From assembly GCF_000025185.1 (NCBI RefSeq), contig NC_013720.1, positions 992,001-1,056,000 on the forward strand: 64,000 nt of DNA. Direction: 5' to 3'. Shown here in pieces: positions 45,143-53,360 of the stretch (its first letter is position 1; every line of letters starts with the position of its first letter). The translations under genes were made by a program, and so were the position numbers. Below the pieces are notes generated by a model. That model was not told the DNA's origin. It made no database searches and saw nothing but the letters and a program-made list of their open reading frames with translations. The stretch is from Pirellula staleyi DSM 6068 (GTDB lineage: Bacteria > Planctomycetota > Planctomycetia > Pirellulales > Pirellulaceae).

Positions 45143-46240
45143 TTATTTCTTCTTGGCACTGCTGCCGCGCGGCATCGGTGGAGCGACCAGTTTGAGCAGT
45201 GTCGGGCCATCGACCGCTGGGGCTTCGTCGTCGTCGCTGGCAACCAGCACGACGTCGGTGATATCGACGAGCCCGGCAGGTTTTCCATCGTGGTCGATCA
45301 CCGGCAGTTCGCTGATTTTTTTCATCGCCAGCAGATCGCAGGCGGCTGCGAGCGAAGTCCCTTCCTGAATGGTGGTCGGTCTGCGGGTCATCACGTCGGA
45401 CAGCGGACCGTCGATGGCAGCATCCCGTTTGGCTTCGAGCAAACGGGCCAGATCGCTATCGGTGAAAATCCCCGAGAGTTTGCCGGCATCGTCGATCAGC
45501 AGGATCGCGCCACTGCGACGACCCGGTCGACGCTGATTGACCAAGGCTTCGCGCAGCCGCTCGTTTTCGTGCGCTACGCGGCACTCGGCGAGGGGACGCA
45601 TCACGTCGTTCACCGTGGCGAGCTTTCGTCCCAAACTTCCGCCGGGATGATAGCGGGCAAAATCGTCGGCCGAAAATCCGCGCGACTGGCTTACAACAAT
45701 CGCCAGTGCATCGCCCAGGGCGAGCATCGCGGCGGTGCTGGTGCTGGGGGCAAGTCCCAGCGGACATGCTTCGGTTATCCGCCCCAGATCGAGCACCACC
45801 GTAGCGGCTCGCGCCAAGGTGCTGCTCGGCTGACCGGTGATGGCGATGATCGATGCGCCAAAATCTCGCAGCATCGGCAAGATGCGTGTGATCTCTTCGG
45901 TCTCGCCGCTGTAGGAGAGCATCAGCACGACGTCTCCTTCGGCAATCCGTCCGAGGTCGCCATGAATCGCTTCAGCAGGGTGAACAAAATGGCTGCGCGT
46001 GCCGGTGGAAGCAAACGTGGCGGTGAGCTTACTGGCGATTAGTCCGGCTTTTCCCATGCCACTCAGGATCAGACTGCCGCGGCAGTCGAGCAGCATCTTC
46101 ACAGCGCTGACAAAATGGTGATCGAGTCGCGTAGCGAGCCCGGCAATCGCATCGCTTTCACTGAGCAAGACAGTGCGCGCGAGCTGCAGGGGATCGAGGG
46201 CCGCGCGAGGGCCGAGCGTGGAAGATGAAGCGGTGTGCAT
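45143..46240 (-). CDS. kdsD: Arabinose-5-phosphate isomerase (SIS plus CBS)
   Basis: A 365-residue enzyme interconverting ribulose 5-phosphate and arabinose 5-phosphate, the first step toward KDO. The SIS domain is at about 40-175 (LILSGMGKAGLIASKLTATF, THFVHPAEAIHGDLG-like SHFVHPAEAIHGDLGRI, MLSYSGETEEITRILPML, CPLGLAPSTSTAAMLALGDA), and two CBS domains follow at about 215-345 (DVMRPLAECRVAHENERL, GIFTDSDLARLL, DVMTRRPTTIQEGTS, ISELPVIDHDGKPAGLVDIT). All match KdsD/KpsF. ATG 46240 starts the conserved protein; the open frame reaches 46396. It heads the kdsD-kdsC-LptCA-like set. Confidence 0.94.
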   Translation of the reverse strand: MHTASSSTLGPRAALDPLQLARTVLLSESDAIAGLATRLDHHFVSAVKMLLDCRGSLILSGMGKAGLIASKLTATFASTGTRSHFVHPAEAIHGDLGRIAEGDVVLMLSYSGETEEITRILPMLRDFGASIIAITGQPSSTLARAATVVLDLGRITEACPLGLAPSTSTAAMLALGDALAIVVSQSRGFSADDFARYHPGGSLGRKLATVNDVMRPLAECRVAHENERLREALVNQRRPGRRSGAILLIDDAGKLSGIFTDSDLARLLEAKRDAAIDGPLSDVMTRRPTTIQEGTSLAAACDLLAMKKISELPVIDHDGKPAGLVDITDVVLVASDDDEAPAVDGPTLLKLVAPPMPRGSSAKKK

Positions 46241-46502
46241 GGCACGTCGTCCTTGACGTGAAGGGGCAGCTAGAGCGTGGCGCGCCGACGAATCCCAAAG
46301 ACGAATCAGCTGCGCGACGCTGGTATACCTCACGAGCCTCGAACAAGGCCCGGAGATTTCCGACGAGTAGTGTACGCGCGAACGAATCTTCACCACAACG
46401 CCAAAGCGACGATCGGCCGCGCGTGGTGCTGCTGGGTACTGGCTGATTGCAAGGCGTTGCTAGCGTGGTTGAAGCTGTCAGCCGCCGCGCAAGCGCAGGG
46501 CG

Positions 46503-46643
46503 CTAAGCCCCCTTCTCGGCCTTGCAGCTGTCGATCAGGAACGGAATCCAGCAGAAGCAAGGTCCGCTGATCACGATGAGGAGGATGAAGAGAATCACGC
46601 CGTTCTGGTTGAGACCGAGAAAGACTTCTTTACCCTGGGGCAT
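46503..46643 (-). CDS. 46-residue membrane peptide with LITAF-like CWIPF motif
   Basis: A small leftward gene from ATG 46643, with GAGGA 8-9 bases upstream. The peptide starts MPQGKEVFLGLNQNG, then has one hydrophobic segment (VILFILLIVISGPCFCWIPF) and ends LIDSCKAEKGA. The CWIPFLIDSCK stretch resembles the second half of eukaryotic LITAF-type zinc-binding membrane anchors (CWLPFCIDSCKD), but the flanking CxxC pairs that bind zinc are missing. It lies between the fba terminator and kdsD. Reading the frame further upstream would run through the terminator hairpin, so ATG 46643 is the likely start. Function unknown. Confidence 0.6.
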   Translation of the reverse strand: MPQGKEVFLGLNQNGVILFILLIVISGPCFCWIPFLIDSCKAEKGA

Positions 46644-46669
46644 GACTGCATCCTCATGGAGAGGGGCGC

Positions 46670-46715
46670 AAAAAACAACGAGGCCACTGGCACCACAGTA
46701 CCAGCAGCCTCGTTG
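46670..46715 (-). terminator. Intrinsic terminator of the aldolase gene
   Basis: Leftward, CAACGAGGC ... GCCTCGTTG (plus-strand arms 46676-46684 and 46707-46715) forms a perfect 9-bp stem, with inner CTGG/CCAG pairing, followed by six or more T residues. It lies about 90 bases after the aldolase stop and is the best intrinsic terminator in the window. Confidence 0.85.
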
Positions 46716-46803
46716 GGTTGTAACCATTCTTTCGAGCGACGCGAAGCAATTTTCCGAGCCACTATGGGGCAGGAAATCAGCCGCGACGCACGTGAAGTTT
46801 CGA

Positions 46804-47820
46804 CTAAGCCTTGATCTTGGCCATCAGCTTGCTGGCGTTGCCAGCCTGGCCGAACTGCACCATGCGGGCTTTGCAAACTTCCTTCATGGCGGTGCGAGCT
46901 GGCTTGAGGTAGTCGCGAGGGTCGAACTTGTCGGGCGATTCGGTGAGCACCTTGCGGATGGCACCGGTGATCGCCATGCGGCAGTCGGTATCGACGTTGA
47001 TCTTACGGACGCCGTTCTTAATGCCGCGCTGAATTTCTTCGACTGGCACACCCCACGTTTGTGGCATCTTGCCGCCGTACTTGTTGATGATGTCTTGCAG
47101 TTCTTGCGGAACGCTCGAGCTGCCGTGCATCACCAGGTGGGTGTTAGGAAGCTTCTTATGAATCGCTTCGATGCGATCCATGGCCAGCACGCTGCCGTCG
47201 GGCTTCTTGGTGAACTTGTACGCGCCGTGGCTGGTGCCGATGGCAACCGCCAAAGCATCGACACCGGTGGCAGCCACAAACTGGGCTGCTTCATCGGGAT
47301 CGGTCAGCAGCTGATCGTGCGACAGCTGACCTTCAGCGCCGTGGCCATCTTCAGCTTCGCCATGGCCGCTTTCGAGCGAACCGAGACAGCCGAGCTCCCC
47401 TTCCACACCCACGTTGCGGGCATGAGCGAGCTTCACCACATCCTTGGTCACTTGCACGTTGTAGTCGAAGTCGGCTGGGGTTTTGCCATCTTCCTTCAGC
47501 GAGCCGTCCATCATCACGCTGGTGAAGCCGTTATCGATGGCCGACAGGCAGGTGGCGACGCTGTTGCCGTGATCCTGGTGCATAACGATCGGAATGTTCG
47601 GATAGAGCTCGGCAGCGGCGAGCATCAGGTGACGCAGGTAGGCGTCTTGCGAATACGAACGTGCACCGCGCGAGGCTTGGATAATGACTGGCGAATCGGT
47701 TTCGGCGGCTGCTTCCATGATCGACTGGATTTGTTCCATGTTGTTCACATTGAACGCAGCAACGCCGTAATTGTTTTCGGCAGCATGATCGAGCACAACA
47801 CGCAGGGAAACTAGCGGCAT
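46804..47820 (-). CDS. fba: Class II fructose-bisphosphate aldolase
   Basis: A 338-residue cytosolic zinc enzyme cleaving fructose 1,6-bisphosphate in glycolysis and its reverse. The start is [20 protein letters not shown]; then [20 protein letters not shown], the zinc/catalytic segment [28 protein letters not shown], and [40 protein letters not shown] and [12 protein letters not shown] follow, with the remaining zinc His residues and phosphate-binding loops, then [17 protein letters not shown]. It matches the type found in cyanobacteria and many Gram-negatives (CbbA-like). ATG 47820 has GAGGAG 8 bases upstream. Terminator at 46670-46715. Confidence 0.96.
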   Translation of the reverse strand: MPLVSLRVVLDHAAENNYGVAAFNVNNMEQIQSIMEAAAETDSPVIIQASRGARSYSQDAYLRHLMLAAAELYPNIPIVMHQDHGNSVATCLSAIDNGFTSVMMDGSLKEDGKTPADFDYNVQVTKDVVKLAHARNVGVEGELGCLGSLESGHGEAEDGHGAEGQLSHDQLLTDPDEAAQFVAATGVDALAVAIGTSHGAYKFTKKPDGSVLAMDRIEAIHKKLPNTHLVMHGSSSVPQELQDIINKYGGKMPQTWGVPVEEIQRGIKNGVRKINVDTDCRMAITGAIRKVLTESPDKFDPRDYLKPARTAMKEVCKARMVQFGQAGNASKLMAKIKA

Positions 47821-48112
47821 CAGACGGCTCCTCGTAAGAAACTCCCGCCGGCATTTGGATGGGCGAGTCTGACATCCCGCGAGAGGCAGAGCCGCAGGTG
47901 CGACATCGCCGTGGGTGTACTGCCACGAACCAGTAGAGCAGGAAAACAATAATCGAAAGGAAGATTATCGACCGCAACGTGCGCCTCCGCAAGTGTCGCG
48001 GGCGACAATCTGCCCCACACTGCGCTGCGGAAAACTGGTCGCCCCAAACCGCCCTTAGAGGCGAATGAAATCGCCGGGGCAACCGTGAGCCCCCTGGAGC
48101 GTTACGCGTTTT

Positions 48113-48988
48113 TCACTCCACCGGGGTGGCGAGGGGGGCGGCGAGTTTGTCGGGGGCAAACAGGTCGTCGTGCTGCGTCTGTGCCACGCGCACCACCAGC
48201 AGCGTGCGCTGGTTGGTTCCACCGGCGGTCTCGACAAAGCAGCGTTCTCCCAACCCTTTGATGTCGGGGGTGGTCGAAACCAAAAGGACCTGCCCCGGGG
48301 CGAGGGTGGCTTGAAACCGGAGTTCATCGAGCACCAAACGCTCGCGGCCGATGCGCTGCAACAGCGAACCCTCTTGTCCCACCCACTGCGACTTCAGTTC
48401 TCCATGTTCCACTTCGGGGGTCAGGTCGAGCCGAACCCGGCCATCCCCTTCCAGGTAGGGCTTCAGGCCGAACAGGCACTGCGCTTTTTCGACCAGCCGA
48501 CCATGCACCTGACCATGCTCGTACGTCAGCAGCGAGAGCGAATCGTAGGTTTTCGAGACCACCACTTTCGCGCGGCGTCCATGGCGACATTGCATGCGCC
48601 GCTGGGTGCGCGGAGTCTCGGTATCGGTCGTACTGACATCTTCCGCGCGCTGCTCGAGCCATTCTTCTTTGCCGTCGAGCAGGGTCCGCAGTTCAGCTGG
48701 CAAGCTTTGATTGAAGACACCGACCCGCAGGCCGTTGGCGAACAACTTTTCGCGCAGTTCGGTCGAGAAATGCTGCTCGTCGGCCTGTTGCCAGATGGCG
48801 GCATACGACTTGTCGTCGCTCGCCATTTGATGGGCAAACGCCACCTCGAGCACCACACTGTCGCTCGACATTTTCGCGGGAGGGAGCGCCGACGTACCGG
48901 GATCGGGCATTTTGGCAAACGGCGCGCAGCCAGCCATCGCCAGGCAAAGCCCGACGAGCGCCGCTCGCAAGTAGTCCGTTGCCGACAT
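48113..48988 (-). CDS. Lipoprotein of unknown function
   Basis: A 291-residue exported lipoprotein: hydrophobic signal AALVGLCLAMAGC with the lipobox AMAGC, so Cys21 should carry lipid. The mature part is hydrophilic, with a helical segment (FSTELREKLFANGLRVGVFN, SLPAELRTLLDGKEEWLEQR), a beta-rich core (VEKAQCLFGLKPYLEGDGRV, LDLTPEVEHGELKSQWVGQE, ELRFQATLAPGQVLLVSTTP) and a last segment TNQRTLLVVRVAQTQHDDLF. I do not recognise a named family; similar lipoproteins with an LDLTPEVEHG-like core are, to my memory, frequent in planctomycetes. ATG 48988 is the only start giving a signal peptide. Confidence 0.65.
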   Translation of the reverse strand: MSATDYLRAALVGLCLAMAGCAPFAKMPDPGTSALPPAKMSSDSVVLEVAFAHQMASDDKSYAAIWQQADEQHFSTELREKLFANGLRVGVFNQSLPAELRTLLDGKEEWLEQRAEDVSTTDTETPRTQRRMQCRHGRRAKVVVSKTYDSLSLLTYEHGQVHGRLVEKAQCLFGLKPYLEGDGRVRLDLTPEVEHGELKSQWVGQEGSLLQRIGRERLVLDELRFQATLAPGQVLLVSTTPDIKGLGERCFVETAGGTNQRTLLVVRVAQTQHDDLFAPDKLAAPLATPVE

Positions 48989-49166
48989 CCGTGCCGGTCT
49001 CCCGCCTCAAGATCGAAGACCACAGCGAGCGCCACATTAGCGCGCACCCCGTCCGGTCTCGAGGGCGGAAAACTACTAGCACCCCGCAGCACGGTCAATG
49101 CCGATTTACGTGCCAGCGAAGTTGCCGCTAGCACCAAGCTGCTGTCCCCTGCTGGCGGACTTCAAT

Positions 49167-50438
49167 TTACACGTGCGAGGGAGTGCCGGTCGACATCTCC
49201 GTTTCGCGCTGCTGCGCGGGCTGCTTCATTGGCGATGCTTCCGCTGGCGACGACGCCCCTGTCTCGGCCGAAGCGCGCCACAGTTTCACCATCGCTGCCC
49301 AGAGCGAAGGTTCCACCGTTTGACGAAACGGCGAATCGGCCGGCAAATGAGCCATCAAACGTCGATGCGCTTCCGCCATGTTGTGATAAGGCAGCGATGG
49401 AAACAGGTGATGCGTGGCGTGAAAACGAAGCCCCACCGGGTTGGTCAGCATCACCAGGGGAGACTTGCTCGAGAGGTCCACGCTGTCGAGCATTTGATCG
49501 ACGAACGTCACCTCGCCACCGGGACTCGCCCAGCGATGCGCGGCAAGCGTGCGAATCGCATTGACCAGCGTCAGTACAAAACCGACAGCCAATCCTTGCG
49601 TCAGAAACGGAATCGGCAGCCGACCAAAACCGAACCAAGCGATGCCAACGACACTCGCCAGGTAAGCAAAGCACAAACCCTCCTGCAGACGAATCATCCA
49701 CTGGTCCGACTGCGATGGGAGCGGACGAATATAGCGCGGATCGACCACCAAACTCGACGCGTGCCGGTATACCCACTGCCGAAAACCAGGAAGCACCCAG
49801 GTGAGTGGCGTGATCAGTCCAAATCGAATGACTGCCAGCGGCGGATACCAAATCGCTTGCGACAAGAAGACGAGAATCCAAATCGGTCGCCACCGCGCGA
49901 GAGCCACATACTCGCCATCTTCGTGCGTTCCGTAGGTTTTGCGGCGATGGTGGTCGAGATGCGTGTAGTAAGTGAAGCTCGGCATCAAAAAGGGAATTCC
50001 CGCGAGGAGATTCCAGACGATGCGAAACGCGGTGAACTTCTTTTCTGGCAGGTGCGACAGTTCGTGGATGAACATCGCCGCGCGATAGTAGAGGGCACAG
50101 CAGATCGAGAACGTGAGCGCCTGCAGCGGCAGCTGTAGTGCCCAGTTGCCACCGGTCAGCGTCGGCATGTGACGCGTCAGGCTATAGCAGGCATGACCAA
50201 TCAGGATGGTCGTGAGAAAGTCGGCCCAGTAGATGCGCGGGTTGGGGGTGAAGAGGTCCTTCACCAGTCCTCGCGCTTCGGCGAGCGAGAAGTTGCCGCG
50301 CACTTCGCGATCGCTACTGGCAGACTCGCCGCTCGCTGACTCATCGCCAGCAGGAAGCTTAAAATGGGGACCGCGAAGGCGAACAGGCTGTGTGCTGGAC
50401 GCAGCCTCGACGTTTGATGACTCGGCACGGGACGACAT
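49167..50438 (-). CDS. Membrane fatty-acid desaturase
   Basis: A 423-residue integral membrane di-iron enzyme that inserts a double bond into an acyl chain. All three histidine boxes are present: HELSH in AAMFIHELSHLPEKKF, HLDHHRRKTYG, and HATHHLF in GLRFHATHHLFPSLPYHNM. Hydrophobic segments flank them (FLTTILIGHACYSL, LQALTFSICCALYYRA, WILVFLSQAIWY, AYLASVVGIAWFGFG). The N-terminal 60 residues and C-terminal 30 residues are polar and low in conservation. It could act in membrane-fluidity adaptation. ATG 50438 has GAGAGG 6-8 bases upstream. Specific substrate and position of the double bond unknown. Confidence 0.88.
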   Translation of the reverse strand: MSSRAESSNVEAASSTQPVRLRGPHFKLPAGDESASGESASSDREVRGNFSLAEARGLVKDLFTPNPRIYWADFLTTILIGHACYSLTRHMPTLTGGNWALQLPLQALTFSICCALYYRAAMFIHELSHLPEKKFTAFRIVWNLLAGIPFLMPSFTYYTHLDHHRRKTYGTHEDGEYVALARWRPIWILVFLSQAIWYPPLAVIRFGLITPLTWVLPGFRQWVYRHASSLVVDPRYIRPLPSQSDQWMIRLQEGLCFAYLASVVGIAWFGFGRLPIPFLTQGLAVGFVLTLVNAIRTLAAHRWASPGGEVTFVDQMLDSVDLSSKSPLVMLTNPVGLRFHATHHLFPSLPYHNMAEAHRRLMAHLPADSPFRQTVEPSLWAAMVKLWRASAETGASSPAEASPMKQPAQQRETEMSTGTPSHV

Positions 50439-50927
50439 CAAAGCACCTCTCCTGATCATCTGCAGTAAGCTGAGTTTCCGAAGCTAACGCCATGTCGCTC
50501 GCGCAGCCTGCAAACCTCAAGGGTGCGGCGGTTTTCCTCGCACGCTCGAGAGAGGCAAGCGCGGGGGAAATAGCACGGAGCTGACGTCCGGAAAGTCGCA
50601 ATCGCCAGCAGCCTGGGTCCCGCCCGGTTGGTCGTCGGCTCCCAGAACATCGCCAGCGATCGACAGCTCGTGGGTAGCGACTGCGATCGTTGGTGCTCAG
50701 GAGTCGCATCGGGTAGGATGCGGCTGGCAAAACGCTGCTTGTGTCATCGTCAAAAAGGTTCCGGTTCTGCCGAAAAATCGGGTTGTGCGTGACACAGCCC
50801 CGGCGAAACGTCCCACGTTTCCGCTGACTCCCTGGCCAGCACTCAACCCAAACCTCCCAAACGACGCACTTTGCAATCGTAGGGAAGGACTCCAGTCCCT
50901 TCCACCGACCCGCCTCTGCTGGGCCCA
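50439..50927. other. Divergent intergenic region before the TolB-N-like gene
   Basis: This gap of 489 bases lies between the divergent desaturase and TolB-N/TPR-like genes. A near-perfect hairpin (GGAAGGACT, two-base loop CC, AGTCCCTTCC with one bulged base) lies at about 50883-50903. No coding frame or clear promoter was found. Confidence 0.35.
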
Positions 50928-52163
50928 TTGCGCGGCTCGCTGAAACCTCGAGCTCGCCAGCTAAACGCTCCACTAGCGCATTTTCATGAAGGTGTAAGTC
51001 GCTTGCTATCTTGGCTTTGGAACCGAAAAAACAGTTCGCAGCCCCCTGCCGGGAATAGCTCGGCTGCTGCCGCGGGAAAGCCGCCCCTGGCCGCTTCGAG
51101 CCCGCCAGCGTCTTGCGACACTTGGCCCGGCGACAGCAACCTCGTGATAGCATCTACCCTGACTGATGCGATTTACCAAAAACTTCTTATCACACCCCTC
51201 GTTCAGGTGTATCCTCTCGCCAGCAGCGAGCAAACCGAGCCCGAAGTGCTGCTGGGTATAGGTCTAGCGCGGCGTCTTACGCGGAATCTTTCGCTCACCC
51301 CCGGTCTGTCGGTTCGAGGGAGCGACGACACCCCCGATCTGGCCCTCGAGCAGGTCGTGGCCAATCGATCGCTCCAAAATCCGACCCTGCAAATCACCGG
51401 GCGGACCGATTTCGTGGGTGGAATGCCCCGCACCGAACTCTACCTGCTGGTCCCTGGACGCTCGCGACCGGTGGTGATGGTGGTCGAGGAACGTTCGCTC
51501 GAAGCGCAGCTGGCGCGACTAGCAACCGAGATTTGCCGCGCGGTGGGGGTCGAAGTGAGACCCGCAACAATCAGCCGCTGGCAAGCGCTCGCTCCCCCTT
51601 CGGCCGATGCGCTCCGCGCGCTGGGGCAACTTGCCACCCGCTTCGAGCCCCTTTCGCGCGAGCGCACCACTGCTGCAATCTCGCTGGCACACGAGCAACC
51701 CGCTGTCACCTGCGCTTTGCACACCATCGACCCCACCGACGAGCGTGCTCTCGCCGCGCTCGAGCAAGGGGCGACCCACGACCCGCTCGATCCGCAGTTG
51801 TCGCTCCTCGCGTTTCAAGCCACTTGGAACGGTTCGCGCGGCGATGCGCGGGCACTCAAGCATCTCGATCGCGCGCTGGCACTGGCCCCCGCACTCGGAA
51901 AAGCGCATCTCTGGAAGTCGATCGCCGCGCCGCTCGGCCGCACCACGCTGTGGCATGCTGAACTGGCCTACCGCATGCTCCCCGGCAATGTGCAGGTGGT
52001 CGATCATTTCGAATCGCTCGTCGCCGAGCACCCCTCGCTCACCGCGCATCTCCCTGCGGAGCATCTGCTGACTTTGCGCAAGTCGCTTTTGTCCGAAGCG
52101 ATGACGATCGATCCCACCGACGAAATCCGCCGCGAGCGACTCCGCGCCCTCACCAGCAGCTAG
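50928..52163 (+). CDS. TolB-N-like domain plus TPR-like protein
   Basis: Up to 411 residues. The N-terminal 65 residues are Ser/Pro/Ala-rich. The next part (about 70-210) has the pattern of the TolB N-terminal/adenylate-cyclase-associated domain: VLLGIGLARRLTRNLSLTPG, LQITGRTDFVGGMPRTELYL, SLEAQLARLATEICRAVGVE. A helical region with TPR character follows (DARALKHLDRALALAPALGK, NVQVVDHFESLVAEHPSLTA). Such proteins in other bacteria follow cyclases or sensor proteins, but none is adjacent. Start is uncertain: TTG 50928 is the first start in the open frame, and no internal ATG is convenient. Codon use is regular. Confidence 0.6.
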   Translation: MRGSLKPRARQLNAPLAHFHEGVSRLLSWLWNRKNSSQPPAGNSSAAAAGKPPLAASSPPASCDTWPGDSNLVIASTLTDAIYQKLLITPLVQVYPLASSEQTEPEVLLGIGLARRLTRNLSLTPGLSVRGSDDTPDLALEQVVANRSLQNPTLQITGRTDFVGGMPRTELYLLVPGRSRPVVMVVEERSLEAQLARLATEICRAVGVEVRPATISRWQALAPPSADALRALGQLATRFEPLSRERTTAAISLAHEQPAVTCALHTIDPTDERALAALEQGATHDPLDPQLSLLAFQATWNGSRGDARALKHLDRALALAPALGKAHLWKSIAAPLGRTTLWHAELAYRMLPGNVQVVDHFESLVAEHPSLTAHLPAEHLLTLRKSLLSEAMTIDPTDEIRRERLRALTSS

Positions 52164-52286
52164 CGCTCCACCCACTTTTCGCCGCTCGACGCGAGCGCGA
52201 ATTTGGTACACTTCGGCATCAGCCAAGTTCGCTTATCACCAGCATCCGCGCGATGCTTTTCTCCCGTTTTTCGCGAGACCTCTCCG

Positions 52287-53279
52287 ATGAAAGCTGCCTA
52301 CATCACCGCCACGGGACCTGCCGAAAACATCACCTACGGCGATCTCCCCACGCCGACCATCGGTCCCCAGCAAGTGCTGGTGAAAGTTGCCGCAGTAGCG
52401 GTAAACCCGATCGATACCTACCTCCGAAACGGCGCCAACTACTGGCCACTCCCAATGCCATTTGTGATCGGCTGCGATTTGGCCGGCACCGTGGAAGCGG
52501 TAGGGAGCGATGTGAAGCATCTGAAAATCGGCAACCGTGTGTGGGGAACCAATCAAGGACTTTTGGGACGCCAAGGGACCTTTGCCGAGTTCGCCGCTGT
52601 CGACGAAAACCTGCTCTACCCCATTCCCGATAACGTTTCGTTCGACACCGCCGCCGCCTGTGCGCTTGTGGGGATCACTGCCCACTTGGGACTGATCCGC
52701 GAAGCCAAACTCGGCGCTGGTGAAACCATTTTCGTGAACGGCGGAAGTGGCGGCGTCGGCACCGTGGTGGTGCAGCTTGCCAAAGCGATCGGCGCTCGCG
52801 TGATCGCCACCGCTGGCGATCCTTCCAAGGTCGATGCGCTGCTGAAACTCGGCTGCGATGTCGCCGTGAACTACAAGACCGAAGATGTTGCCGCCGCTGT
52901 CAAAGCGTTTGCCCCGGCCGGAGTCAACGTCTACTGGGAAACAGTTCGCGAACCCGACTTCGATAAAATCACAAGCTACCTCGCCGAACGTGGCCGCGTC
53001 ATCCTGATGGCAGGCCGCGATGCCCGACCCGCTTTTCCGGTCGGACCGTTCTACGTCAAAGGTTGCTCGCTTCACGGATTTGTGATGTTCAAGGCCACGC
53101 CCGAAGAACAACAAGCGTGCGCGGTCGACCTCAATCGCTGGATGAGCGAAGGCAAACTGAAGGCCATCATCTCAAAGGTCTTTCCGCTGAGCGAAGCTGC
53201 CGCCGCCCACAAACTGCAAGAGCAAAACACCTTACAAAAGGCAGGGACGCTGGCTGGCAAAATCGTCCTCCATCCCTAG
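52287..53279 (+). CDS. NADPH:quinone oxidoreductase-like MDR protein
   Basis: A 330-residue zinc-free medium-chain dehydrogenase/reductase. The catalytic fold begins MKAAYITATGPAENITYGDL, then VKVAAVAVNPIDTYLRNG and FVIGCDLAGTVEAVGSDVKH. The nucleotide-binding motif is IFVNGGSGGVGTVVVQLAKA (about 145-164), with the AxxGxxG pattern AATAGD-like VIATAGDPSKVDAL, then VYWETVREPDF. The lack of the zinc-binding Cys/His set fits the quinone reductase/zeta-crystallin group, cytoplasmic, NADPH-dependent. ATG 52287 starts the family sequence. Confidence 0.9.
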   Translation: MKAAYITATGPAENITYGDLPTPTIGPQQVLVKVAAVAVNPIDTYLRNGANYWPLPMPFVIGCDLAGTVEAVGSDVKHLKIGNRVWGTNQGLLGRQGTFAEFAAVDENLLYPIPDNVSFDTAAACALVGITAHLGLIREAKLGAGETIFVNGGSGGVGTVVVQLAKAIGARVIATAGDPSKVDALLKLGCDVAVNYKTEDVAAAVKAFAPAGVNVYWETVREPDFDKITSYLAERGRVILMAGRDARPAFPVGPFYVKGCSLHGFVMFKATPEEQQACAVDLNRWMSEGKLKAIISKVFPLSEAAAAHKLQEQNTLQKAGTLAGKIVLHP

Positions 53280-53360
53280 AACAACAGCCTGCTCGAGAAC
53301 TCGCGATTTGATGCTGAACATTCGAGCGCGCCGATCGTTTCCGCTCTGAAAGCCCCTTCG

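Noticed and set aside
46644-46727. Upstream extension of the 46-residue peptide with CWYCG and FCAPLH
   Set aside because: It would add a CxxC pair and make a fuller LITAF look, but these bases form the aldolase terminator and the GAGGA site supports ATG 46643.
47531-48082. Leftward frame with a membrane-like stretch ([15 protein letters not shown]) before fba and GGAGG upstream of TTG near 47973
   Set aside because: The hydrophobic part and ribosome-binding site are attractive, but the frame runs about 290 bases into fba out of frame, where its sequence is a plain shadow. No stop before the overlap.
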